DNA of 64,000 bases from an uncultured Photobacterium sp. (GTDB lineage Bacteria; Pseudomonadota; Gammaproteobacteria; Enterobacterales; Vibrionaceae): NCBI RefSeq assembly GCF_947502415.1, contig NZ_CANMZV010000027.1, positions 1 through 64,000 of the forward strand, given 5' to 3'. A model generated the notes under the pieces. The model was given only the letters and a program-made list of their open reading frames with translations. It ran no database searches and was not told where the DNA came from. The position numbers and the translations under genes are program-made. This document shows positions 1-8,137 of this stretch, piece after piece. Numbering within the stretch: the stretch's first letter is position 1; every line of letters begins with the position of its first letter.

Positions 1-78
1 TTGTCGCTGCCGCTCGACTTGCATGTGTTAGGCCTGCCGCCAGCGTTCAATCTGAGCCATGATCAAACTCTTCAATTA
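1..78 (-). rRNA. rrs: 16S ribosomal RNA, 5' end only
   Basis: Read on the minus strand, this is the first ~77 nt of a bacterial 16S gene: the AATTGAAGAGTTTGATCATG start and the universal GGCTCAG / GCTGGCGGCAGGCCTAACAC block are visible. The rest of the gene and operon lie outside the window to the left. The exact mature 5' end is uncertain by one or two bases. Confidence 0.97.
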
Positions 79-280
79 AAGTTTTGTTGATTCTTTCGAA
101 TCGGCTCAATGAATACTGATTGAGTTTCCATTACTAGAAGCTAGTAACGAGAACTCGAATTGACTGTGCCAACTTATTTTCACTACCGAAGCAGTAAACT
201 TAAATTGTATTGGTCACTCAGCTCATTGATAAATCTTTTGACTAATCATTTCACGAGTGCCCACACAGATTGCATGGTCA

Positions 281-295
281 AATTGTTAAAGAACG
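281..295 (-). promoter_or_regulatory. rrn leader BoxA antitermination element
   Basis: The minus strand reads CGTTCTTTAACAATT, very close to the enterobacterial rrn boxA (TGCTCTTTAACAA). BoxA recruits Nus factors for antitermination and lies in the 5' leader of the 16S precursor, about 200 nt upstream of mature 16S, as expected here. Confidence 0.8.
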
Positions 296-455
296 TTTGG
301 CTAACACTTGGTGCTGGCCAGGCTGCGTATCTTACGCACCTCTTTTTTTAAGTCAAGAGCTTTTTTGATTTCATCAAAACCGCTTTCTGACTAACTTCAA
401 CGACACAAAAGGTTAACTTTTAACGCTTTTGACTTACTCATTGAAGAGACTGGCC

Positions 456-483
456 ATTCTATGCAATCTAAAAACAGTGTCAA
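456..483 (-). promoter_or_regulatory. rrn P2 promoter
   Basis: On the minus strand a TTGACA -35 box (478-483) is followed after 16 bp by TAGAAT (456-461). It lies between the P1-like promoter and the 16S leader, the position of rrn P2 in enteric bacteria and vibrios. Assignment is by motif and position only. Confidence 0.65.
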
Positions 484-586
484 GTACCATTTTTAGTCAC
501 TTTCTTTACCAATCAGCTTACCTACAAGTTATACACAGCTTACAAATAGCTTACTAAATGCCTGGCTGCCTTGTTGATGAGGTTGC

Positions 587-614
587 ATTATAGGGAGGCG
601 GAGATATAAGACAA
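587..614 (-). promoter_or_regulatory. rrn P1 promoter
   Basis: The minus strand carries TTGTCT (609-614), a 16-bp spacer ending in CTCCC, and TATAAT (587-592), closely resembling E. coli rrnB P1 in boxes, spacer length and the bases before the -10. The T/A-rich tract just upstream (about 615-640) could be an UP element. With P2, BoxA and leader it accounts for the whole 79-809 gap; I see no protein gene there. Confidence 0.8.
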
Positions 615-809
615 CCATTTTTTCCTTTTTTATTACTGTTCGACGACGATTCAAACCAAACCCTATAAAAATGACAATAAATACACCGAAACAAGTATTC
701 ATAAAACTCGAATCAAATTCATTGCCGTAGATTAAGCGTAGTCAAAAAAATAAAAACCGGAACTTAATTAAGGTAACTTGTAAAAAGGCAGCCGCAGTCT
801 GCCTCGACA

Positions 810-1553
810 TTATGCAACATTAACAATAAAGTAAGGGTTAAGGAGATCTTCGCGATGATAGTCCAAAGCATCACCATTTAGTTGTTGCACTATTGCCCCA
901 GCACTTTCAGCAATACATTGACCCGCGGCTGTATCCCACATCATTGTCGGCCCCAAACGTGGGTAATACTGCGCTCGACCTTCAGCAACCAAGCAAAATT
1001 TAAGAGATGACCCCACCTCAACCATTTTATGTTCACCCAAAGTACTCAGGAAACTAGTCATATCCGGGCTAGGATGAGAACGGCTACCTACAACTGTCGG
1101 CACCGTTGCCGGCCTGACCTTAATCTGATCACGTCCAGCCTTAGTCTGTAACCAAGCCTTTTCACCATTACCTAACCATGTTTTCTCCAGAGCAGGAGCA
1201 TGGACAACCGCCAAAATCGGCTTTCCATTTTCAATCAAAGCAACGTTTACTGTGAATTCTCCATTTTTACGAAGGAACTCTTTAGTTCCATCCAACGGAT
1301 CCACCAGCCAATAGGTTTTCCAGTATTGCCTCTCAGCCCAAGGTGTATGAGCAGACTCTTCAGTTAAGATCGGAATATCCGGAGTCAAAGAAGTTAACCG
1401 CTCAACAATAATAGCATTAGCGGCAAGGTCGGCTTCTGTCACCGGGCTGCTATCAGCTTTTTCTTCAACCTGAATGTTGCCATGATAGCGATCCATGATG
1501 GCAGCTCCCGCTTCCAACGCTATATCATAAATTGATTCGAGTAAGGTACTCAC
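810..1553 (-). CDS. cysQ: 3'(2'),5'-bisphosphate nucleotidase CysQ
   Basis: This inositol-monophosphatase-family enzyme hydrolyses 3'-phosphoadenosine 5'-phosphate, the by-product of PAPS reduction, to AMP and keeps PAP from building up. The metal-binding signature DPLDGTKEF sits near residue 83 and the family motif WDTAAGQCIAESAG near residue 205. I chose a GTG start preceded by AAAGGAG; it gives 247 aa, matching the family, while the longer open frame would run 40 nt into cysC. It is the last gene of the sulfate-activation operon, 14 bp after cysC. Confidence 0.93.
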   Translation of the reverse strand: MSTLLESIYDIALEAGAAIMDRYHGNIQVEEKADSSPVTEADLAANAIIVERLTSLTPDIPILTEESAHTPWAERQYWKTYWLVDPLDGTKEFLRKNGEFTVNVALIENGKPILAVVHAPALEKTWLGNGEKAWLQTKAGRDQIKVRPATVPTVVGSRSHPSPDMTSFLSTLGEHKMVEVGSSLKFCLVAEGRAQYYPRLGPTMMWDTAAGQCIAESAGAIVQQLNGDALDYHREDLLNPYFIVNVA

Positions 1554-1567
1554 AGCAGCTCCTTTTA

Positions 1568-2185
1568 TTAGCTGATAATCTGACGTTCTTTCAATGAACC
1601 CAAACACAGGTCAACCAACTCAGCAACAGACGCCTCCCCTGCTGATAGATAAATTTCCGGAGCATCAGGTGCCTGGTATTCCGAATCAATCCCAGTGAAT
1701 TGTTTAATTTCACCTGCTCGTGCTTTTTTATACAAACCTTTTGGATCACGCTTCTCGCATTCAGCTAAAGGCGTGTCGACAAAAACCTCTAGAAACTCTC
1801 CATCCGGCAACAAGTCCCGCACCAACTGACGTTCTTGGCGATGTGGCGAAATGAAGGCCGTAAGCACAATCAGGCCAGCATCCGTCATTAACTTGGCCAT
1901 TTCACCTATACGGCGGATATTCTCGCGGCGATCCTCAACCGAAAAACCAAGATCTCGACAAAGGCCATGTCTGACATTATCTCCATCAAGCAGGTAGGTA
2001 TGGTAGCCCAACTCTGCCAAACGAGACTCCAAAACACCAGCCACCGTCGACTTCCCAGCTCCGCTCAATCCAGTAAACCACATAACGCAAGGTTTCTGGC
2101 TTTTTTGCTGGGCACGAAAAACCTTATCAATCTGATGGCTATGCCATACAACATTCTCATCCTGAGGCCGAACTACCGCTGTCAT
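1568..2185 (-). CDS. cysC: adenylyl-sulfate (APS) kinase CysC
   Basis: CysC phosphorylates APS to PAPS in the cytoplasm, the second step of sulfate activation. The 205-aa protein has the P-loop GLSGAGKST at about residues 39-47, the LDGDNVRHGL substrate motif that follows it, and the FISPHR segment typical of APS kinases. Length matches E. coli CysC (201 aa). It lies between the SLC13 transporter and cysQ in the same transcription unit. Confidence 0.97.
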   Translation of the reverse strand: MTAVVRPQDENVVWHSHQIDKVFRAQQKSQKPCVMWFTGLSGAGKSTVAGVLESRLAELGYHTYLLDGDNVRHGLCRDLGFSVEDRRENIRRIGEMAKLMTDAGLIVLTAFISPHRQERQLVRDLLPDGEFLEVFVDTPLAECEKRDPKGLYKKARAGEIKQFTGIDSEYQAPDAPEIYLSAGEASVAELVDLCLGSLKERQIIS

Positions 2186-2216
2186 AATCGACTCCGTATC
2201 AAAATATACTTTTATA

Positions 2217-3950
2217 TTAGGGGTAAAAAGGAAACAGCAGTGGGATCAGCAAAAGTACTACGAACGAATATACCACCGAGATCGGTAACCCCACTCGCAG
2301 ATAGTCCCTGAGCTTGTAATTTCCAACGCTATAAACCAATAGGTTCGTCTGGTAACCATAAGGGGAAATAAAACTTGCACTCGCCCCGAACAAAATCGCC
2401 ATAATAAAAGGCATCGGGTCTGCGCCGTAACTAAGTGCCAAACTGTATGCTATGGGAAAAGACAAAGCTGCAGCCGCGTTGTTCGTCACCAGCTCCGTCA
2501 AGACCAATGTCAGCAAATAAATGGCAATCAAAGCCCCGTAGATCCCCCAGCTATCAAAGGAGGCCATCAACATATTGCCAATTCGCTCCGAAAGCCCGCT
2601 AGACAACATCAGTTGCGCCAACGACAAAGCAGAACCAACAATCACAATAATATCGACAGGAAACCGGCGCCTGATTTCAGCAAAAGTAATAATGCCTGTT
2701 ACCACCAAGACTAACAAATAGGCGGCTAACCCATTAATGATCGGAAAAACATCAAGCAAGGCTGCAGCAATAACGCCCATAAATCCAGCCAGTACCCCAA
2801 AACTCTTACTGCTGTCGAGCCGAGCGCTCGAATCCAGTCCGTTAACCAGCACAAATTCTCGATTAAGCTGTCGCTTCTTTTCTTTAAACGTTTTTCCCGG
2901 AACGACAACCAAGGTATCACCGGCATGAAGCTCAATATTGCCAAGCCCACCAGCCAGACGTTCATGCCCACGGCGTATAGCAACCACGACCGCATCAAAA
3001 CGCTCCCGGAAACGGGCACTTTTCAACGTCTTGCCACGAATTCCTGCAGAATGGCTAACAATCACCTCCAGCATTGACTGCCCATTAAGGTGGTGCTGAC
3101 CAAACAAATGCAGTCCGTGGATTTCCTGCAGAGTCGCAACGCTTTCAACATCACCACAAAACAGTAAAATATCTCCGACGATTAGCCGGGTATCCGGACA
3201 TACCGGAGCCAAGGTTTTGCCGTCACGGATCACCTCAGCCAAAAAAAGGCGACGCAGTGCACGCAAGCCATTCTCAGCCACCGTTTTACCCGCAAGGGGC
3301 GACCCCCCTTCTATCCGAGCTTCAAGAAAATAGGGCAAGTCATCCTGACTGTTATCATCATAGCTCGGTAAAAGGTGACTGAGTGGAATAAGGATAAGTA
3401 AGCCGATTACCAACACAGCCAGACCTATCGTCGTCGGAGCAAAAAAACCCAGGCTCGGCAAACCGGCATCTTCCACAAAACTATTAATGATGAGGTTGGT
3501 CGATGTTCCGATCAGAGTAAGGGTCCCGCCAAGAATTGCGGTATAGGAAAGCGGGATTAGCAATCGGGATGGCGCATGGCGCTGATTTCGCTTAATAGCA
3601 CCAATCAACGACACCACCACAGCTGTATTATTGGTAAAAGATGATAAGAAAGCGGTCGATAACCCAAGCTTGGCAACCACTGTTGATTGGCCGCCCTGTG
3701 AAATTTGACGGCCAACCCAGCTGATCAAACGGGTTTTTTCCAGCGCAACAGAAACAAGGATCAGCAACACTAAAGTTAATAATGACGAATTAGTAAAGTT
3801 ACCAGCCAGAGTCGGCAACTCTATCATCCCTGCCTGAAAACCGACGAAAGCAGCACCGGCAAACAAATAAGCCGGTTTGATCCGCGTCATCAGCAGGCAG
3901 GTGACGATCACCATTATCATCGCAAGAACCATTCCTTGTTCCCAGCTCAT
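2217..3950 (-). CDS. SLC13/DASS-family anion transporter with RCK_C domains, probable sulfate uptake
   Basis: This polytopic inner-membrane protein belongs to the SLC13 (DASS) group: hydrophobic helices at both ends flank a cytoplasmic insert with two TrkA-C (RCK_C)-like modules, about residues 205-280 and 290-370. The conserved SSFTNNTAVV and the later TNNAAAALSFP repeats are the sodium/anion sites of this family. I place the start at MSWEQG, four bases after the cysN stop, giving 577 aa; the longer frame would overlap cysN. Sitting inside cysDN-cysC, it most likely imports sulfate for the operon. Substrate is inferred from context, not proven by sequence. Confidence 0.85.
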   Translation of the reverse strand: MSWEQGMVLAMIMVIVTCLLMTRIKPAYLFAGAAFVGFQAGMIELPTLAGNFTNSSLLTLVLLILVSVALEKTRLISWVGRQISQGGQSTVVAKLGLSTAFLSSFTNNTAVVVSLIGAIKRNQRHAPSRLLIPLSYTAILGGTLTLIGTSTNLIINSFVEDAGLPSLGFFAPTTIGLAVLVIGLLILIPLSHLLPSYDDNSQDDLPYFLEARIEGGSPLAGKTVAENGLRALRRLFLAEVIRDGKTLAPVCPDTRLIVGDILLFCGDVESVATLQEIHGLHLFGQHHLNGQSMLEVIVSHSAGIRGKTLKSARFRERFDAVVVAIRRGHERLAGGLGNIELHAGDTLVVVPGKTFKEKKRQLNREFVLVNGLDSSARLDSSKSFGVLAGFMGVIAAALLDVFPIINGLAAYLLVLVVTGIITFAEIRRRFPVDIIVIVGSALSLAQLMLSSGLSERIGNMLMASFDSWGIYGALIAIYLLTLVLTELVTNNAAAALSFPIAYSLALSYGADPMPFIMAILFGASASFISPYGYQTNLLVYSVGNYKLRDYLRVGLPISVVYSFVVLLLIPLLFPFYP

Positions 3951-3954
3951 TACA

Positions 3955-5385
3955 TCATCCCAGTAACTTGCTGATATCTTTTGCATCCCAGTGAGGGAAA
4001 TGCTTACGGATCAGCGCATTTAACTCAACTTCAAACGCACTGATAGAATGAACTTGCGAACTCTGCTGCCCGGACAGAGCTTCTCGAACCATTCCTGCCC
4101 CGACAGTCACATTGCTCAAACGATCAATCAGGATAAAGCCACCGGTATCAGTACAATTCTGATAGGCATCGACCGCAATAGCCTCATTGAGTGCCACTTC
4201 ACACAAACCTATTCCGTTGAGAGGCAAGCTGTCGACAGCAAACGTCTCAAGGTTATTAATATCGACCTGATGCCGAATCACCTCAACAGCTCCTATGGTC
4301 TTCTTACCGGCAACCTTAATATCGTACTGCCGCCCGACTTCTAACGGCGCTTCTGACATCCAGACAATATCCGCCAACAAATGGCTGCTGAGTGGCACTT
4401 CATCACTTTGCGCCACCAGCGTATCACCTCGACTGATATCAATTTCATCGTTTAAAGTGAGGGTAACCGCCTGACCCGGATAAGCCTCTTCCAAATCACC
4501 GTCGAAGGTCACAATTCGAGCAACCGTCGAGGTTTTTTCCGAAGGTAATACCTTTACATTATCCCCGACTTTGACATTCCCGGAAGCCACTGTGCCAGCA
4601 AATCCCCTAAAATCCAGATTAGGTCTATTCACATACTGCACAGGAAAACGAAATGGCTTAATTTCTTTCTCCTGGCCGATATCGATGCTTTCCAATATCG
4701 CTAATAATGGCTCACCCTCATACCACGGAGTTTGCAAGCTACGCTCAACAACATTGTCGCCATCCAAAGCAGATAGCGGCACCAACGTGATATCCAGATC
4801 CGCGTTCAGTTTATCGGCAAACGCCAGGTACTCATCCTTAATAGACTCAAAGCGCGACTGTTCAAAGCCAACCAAGTCCATCTTGTTTACGGCCACGACA
4901 AAATGACGGATCCCCAGCAGACTGGCGATATAAGAATGACGACGAGTCTGATCAAGCACACCTTTACGGGCATCTATCAAAATCACGGCCACATCACAGG
5001 TTGAAGCCCCCGTTGCCATATTACGAGTGTACTGCTCATGGCCAGGGGTATCGGCAATAATAAATTTGCGCTTCTTGGTCGAAAAATACCGATAAGCGAC
5101 GTCAATAGTGATCCCTTGCTCACGCTCAGCTTGCAGACCATCAACCAACAGAGCCAGATCAGGCTTATCACCTGTAGTTCCGACTTTCAGGCTATCAACG
5201 TGGATCGCCGCCAGCTGATCTTCATAAATCTGCTGGGAGTCATGTAACAAGCGACCAATCAGAGTACTCTTACCATCATCCACCGAGCCACAGGTCAAAA
5301 ATCTAAGCAGGGACTTGTTTTGATGCTGATCCAGGTAAGCTTCGATACCCAGCTCCGCGACTTGTTGTTCAATTGCGCTATTCAT
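3955..5385 (-). CDS. cysN: sulfate adenylyltransferase subunit 1 (GTPase) CysN
   Basis: CysN hydrolyses GTP to drive CysD-catalysed formation of APS from ATP and sulfate. This is an EF-Tu-like GTPase with G1 GSVDDGKST (about 33-41), G3 DTPGHEQ (112-118) and G4 NKMD (167-170), followed by two beta-barrel domains. At 476 aa it matches E. coli CysN (475). It follows cysD by 11 bp and there is no fused APS kinase domain, consistent with the separate cysC downstream. Confidence 0.97.
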   Translation of the reverse strand: MNSAIEQQVAELGIEAYLDQHQNKSLLRFLTCGSVDDGKSTLIGRLLHDSQQIYEDQLAAIHVDSLKVGTTGDKPDLALLVDGLQAEREQGITIDVAYRYFSTKKRKFIIADTPGHEQYTRNMATGASTCDVAVILIDARKGVLDQTRRHSYIASLLGIRHFVVAVNKMDLVGFEQSRFESIKDEYLAFADKLNADLDITLVPLSALDGDNVVERSLQTPWYEGEPLLAILESIDIGQEKEIKPFRFPVQYVNRPNLDFRGFAGTVASGNVKVGDNVKVLPSEKTSTVARIVTFDGDLEEAYPGQAVTLTLNDEIDISRGDTLVAQSDEVPLSSHLLADIVWMSEAPLEVGRQYDIKVAGKKTIGAVEVIRHQVDINNLETFAVDSLPLNGIGLCEVALNEAIAVDAYQNCTDTGGFILIDRLSNVTVGAGMVREALSGQQSSQVHSISAFEVELNALIRKHFPHWDAKDISKLLG

Positions 5386-5396
5386 TCATCCTCTCC

Positions 5397-6305
5397 TTAG
5401 AAGTAGCCCTGGCGTTTTTTCAGTTCCATCGAACCTGACTGATCATGGTCAATCGCCCTGCCCTGACGCTCACTCGATGTTGCCACCAACATTTCCTCAA
5501 TAATGCCGGGCAGCGTATTGGCCTGCGACTCAATAGCACCGGTCAACGGATAGCACCCTAAAGTACGGAAGCGCACACTTTTATGCTCAATTTCTTCGCC
5601 CGGAAGCAGCTCCATACGATCGTCATCAACCATAATCAACATACCGTCACGATTAACAACAGGACGCACCTCGGACAAATAGAGTGGCACGATATCAATA
5701 CCTTCTAAATAGATGTATTGCCAGATATCCAGCTCAGTCCAATTGGAAAGCGGGAACACACGTATGCTCTCGCCTTTATTGATCTGACCGTTATAAGTTT
5801 TCCATAGTTCTGGACGTTGGTTTTTCGGATCCCAGGTATGATTTTTATCGCGGAATGAGTAAACACGCTCCTTTGCCCGAGACTTTTCCTCATCACGGCG
5901 GGCACCGCCAAATGCGGCATCAAAACCATATTGGTTCAATGCCTGCTTGAGGGCCTGAGTTTTCATGATGTCAGTATGTTTGGAAGAACCATGTTTGAAC
6001 GGGCTGATCCCCATAGCCAAACCTTCCTGGTTCTTATGGACCAGCAAATCGAAGCCGTACTTTTTCGCCGTACGATCACGGAACTCAATCATTTCGCGGA
6101 ACTTCCAGTTCGTATCGACATGAAGAAGAGGAAATGGGATCTTACCTGGATAGAATGCCTTTCGAGCCAAATGCAGCATCACTGATGAATCTTTCCCGAT
6201 GGAGTACATCATTACAGGGTTATCAAACTCGGCAGCCACTTCACGGATAATATGAATACTCTCCGCTTCCAACTGCTTGAGGTGGGTAAAACGTTTGGGG
6301 TCCAT
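5397..6305 (-). CDS. cysD: sulfate adenylyltransferase subunit 2 CysD
   Basis: CysD is the catalytic adenylyltransferase subunit that forms APS, partnered by the CysN GTPase. The N-type ATP pyrophosphatase loop SIGKDSSVM is at about residues 37-45. Starting at MDPKRFTHL, preceded by GGAGAG, gives 302 aa, the same as E. coli CysD; a start four codons earlier is also open. It sits 13 bp downstream of cysG, so siroheme synthesis and sulfate activation are probably cotranscribed. Confidence 0.97.
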   Translation of the reverse strand: MDPKRFTHLKQLEAESIHIIREVAAEFDNPVMMYSIGKDSSVMLHLARKAFYPGKIPFPLLHVDTNWKFREMIEFRDRTAKKYGFDLLVHKNQEGLAMGISPFKHGSSKHTDIMKTQALKQALNQYGFDAAFGGARRDEEKSRAKERVYSFRDKNHTWDPKNQRPELWKTYNGQINKGESIRVFPLSNWTELDIWQYIYLEGIDIVPLYLSEVRPVVNRDGMLIMVDDDRMELLPGEEIEHKSVRFRTLGCYPLTGAIESQANTLPGIIEEMLVATSSERQGRAIDHDQSGSMELKKRQGYF

Positions 6306-6318
6306 CACTCTCTCCATA

Positions 6319-7728
6319 CTATGCCAGCTTCACTACAGCGGAGTGCTGTGGTTGCTGCTCCTGCTTTTCGAACCAATGTAGTTTTTCAGATAAATTCACA
6401 ACTTCTCCCACCACTATCAGGGCTGGGGAAGCCGAATGTTGAGCTAACTGAGCCAACTCATGAAGCTGACCTTTCAAAACTTTTTGATTTTTCTGGGTAC
6501 CGCGCTCAATGATGGCCACAGGTGTTTCAGGGGCACGACCGTGTGTAATTAACTGTAGTTCAATATCTTGCGCTTTAAGCAGCCCCATATAAATGACCAA
6601 AGTTTGCTTATCTCGGGCAAGGGTAGACCAGTCAAGCTGATCGCTATCTGGCTTAAGGTGACCGGTAATAAACATTGCAGTCTGAGCATAATCACGATGG
6701 GTCAGCGGGATCCCCGCATAGGCTGTTGCCCCGGCTGCTGCCGTAATCCCCGGTACAACCTGAAACGGAATACCGGCATCAAACAACACTTCCAACTCCT
6801 CGCCACCACGACCAAAGACAAACGGATCACCGCCTTTCAGACGAACTACCCGCTTCCCCCGCTGGGCGTAATGTACCAACAGCTGGTTGGTCTCTTCCTG
6901 TGGCACACTGTGGAAGCCGGCCTTCTTACCAACACAGATCAACTCTGCATCACGGCGAACCAAATCCATTACCTCGTCGGACACCAAGTAGTCATACAGG
7001 ACAACATCGGCTTGTTGCATCAATTGCAATGCCCGTAAAGTCAGCAGCCCCGCATCACCTGGACCGGCACCAATCAACGCCACCTGTCCTTGCGGCTCAA
7101 CCTTTTTCGACAGAGAGTGCAACTCATGTTCGGCTTCTTGATCCTGCCCAGCAGCGACCAACTCCGAAAAACGTCCGTCAAAGGCTTGCTCCCAGAAATG
7201 ACGACGAGCAGTCAGCGTCGTTATGTTTTTTGCCAGTCGAGTCCGGAATTTCCCGGCTATTTCTGCCATTCGTCCCAGGTGCTGAGGTAAGAGCGATTCG
7301 AGCTTCTCACGGATCAAACGAGCAAGCACCGGGGCTTGGCCTGAGGAAGAAATAGCGACAATGATCGGCGAGCGATCAACAATAGAAGGGACAATAAAGC
7401 TGCAACGCTGGGTATCATCAACCACATTCACCATCACCTGGCGCTGGTTGGCTGATTGGTAAACCAGAGCATTGACTGCCTTGCGGTCAGTCGCGGCAAT
7501 CGCCAGAAAAATACCGTCAAGATATAAGGGAGAAAATTCTTCGGCAAGGAAAGTAATATCACCGGCCTGCAAGGCTCGTTGGAAATCTGCATTTAATTTG
7601 GGCGCAATGACTCGAACATCCGCCCCCGCCTTTAACAGCATGCGGGTTTTGCGCCATGCAACATCACCACCGCCGACAACCAGGCAAGGCCGATGTTTCA
7701 AGTCTGCAAAAATTGGCAAGTAATCCAT
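6319..7728 (-). CDS. cysG: siroheme synthase CysG (trifunctional)
   Basis: CysG makes siroheme, the cofactor of sulfite reductase, from uroporphyrinogen III. The N-terminal ~200 residues are the NAD-binding precorrin-2 dehydrogenase/ferrochelatase (VVGGGDVAWRK near residue 20), and the C-terminal half is the SAM-dependent methyltransferase (LIGAGPGDAGLLT, then VRLKGGDPFVFGRGGEE). The start MDYLPIFADL aligns with E. coli CysG and gives 469 aa. It leads the operon cysG-cysD-cysN-transporter-cysC-cysQ. Confidence 0.96.
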   Translation of the reverse strand: MDYLPIFADLKHRPCLVVGGGDVAWRKTRMLLKAGADVRVIAPKLNADFQRALQAGDITFLAEEFSPLYLDGIFLAIAATDRKAVNALVYQSANQRQVMVNVVDDTQRCSFIVPSIVDRSPIIVAISSSGQAPVLARLIREKLESLLPQHLGRMAEIAGKFRTRLAKNITTLTARRHFWEQAFDGRFSELVAAGQDQEAEHELHSLSKKVEPQGQVALIGAGPGDAGLLTLRALQLMQQADVVLYDYLVSDEVMDLVRRDAELICVGKKAGFHSVPQEETNQLLVHYAQRGKRVVRLKGGDPFVFGRGGEELEVLFDAGIPFQVVPGITAAAGATAYAGIPLTHRDYAQTAMFITGHLKPDSDQLDWSTLARDKQTLVIYMGLLKAQDIELQLITHGRAPETPVAIIERGTQKNQKVLKGQLHELAQLAQHSASPALIVVGEVVNLSEKLHWFEKQEQQPQHSAVVKLA

Positions 7729-8137
7729 TCCAGCGCCCTCAAGTCCTATAACTAAAAGCACTATAGTTGGGCTGGGATATTACTTGAAATTCTATAATTT
7801 CATTTTTTATTCCAAAAAGTTTGGAATAGACATAAATACAGTGAATACCGCCACGAAAATGGCGAAGTTTAGTTAATCAATATAAAAATAGCAGTAATTA
7901 CATAGATGTAAGGCATGGACTCATATTGCCACTAGGCTAATTGGGCTTATGTTATGCCTTTTTTGTATTAGTTGTCAGAACCAAACCTAGTGAAATAATA
8001 AGCATAATTAGTTTTTGTCTTCTTTTTCGAGCAAAAAATGCGATTCCAAACACAATAAGGTAACCAGCTCACGAAACAGCGACATCTTTTTTGATACCTT
8101 AAGCACGCTTTTTCTGTTCTATATCCTGGAGATAACC
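7729..8137. other. divergent intergenic region between the cysG operon and cpdB
   Basis: About 400 AT-rich bases separate the two divergent transcription units. It must hold both promoters, and a CysB site would be expected for the cys operon, but I cannot point to a convincing operator by eye. The open frames here extend cpdB upstream without a plausible ribosome-binding site and are not believed. Confidence 0.5.

Noticed and set aside
160..351. 63-aa open frame in the rrn leader
   Set aside because: Lies antisense to the 16S leader with BoxA; no ribosome site and no protein-like composition.
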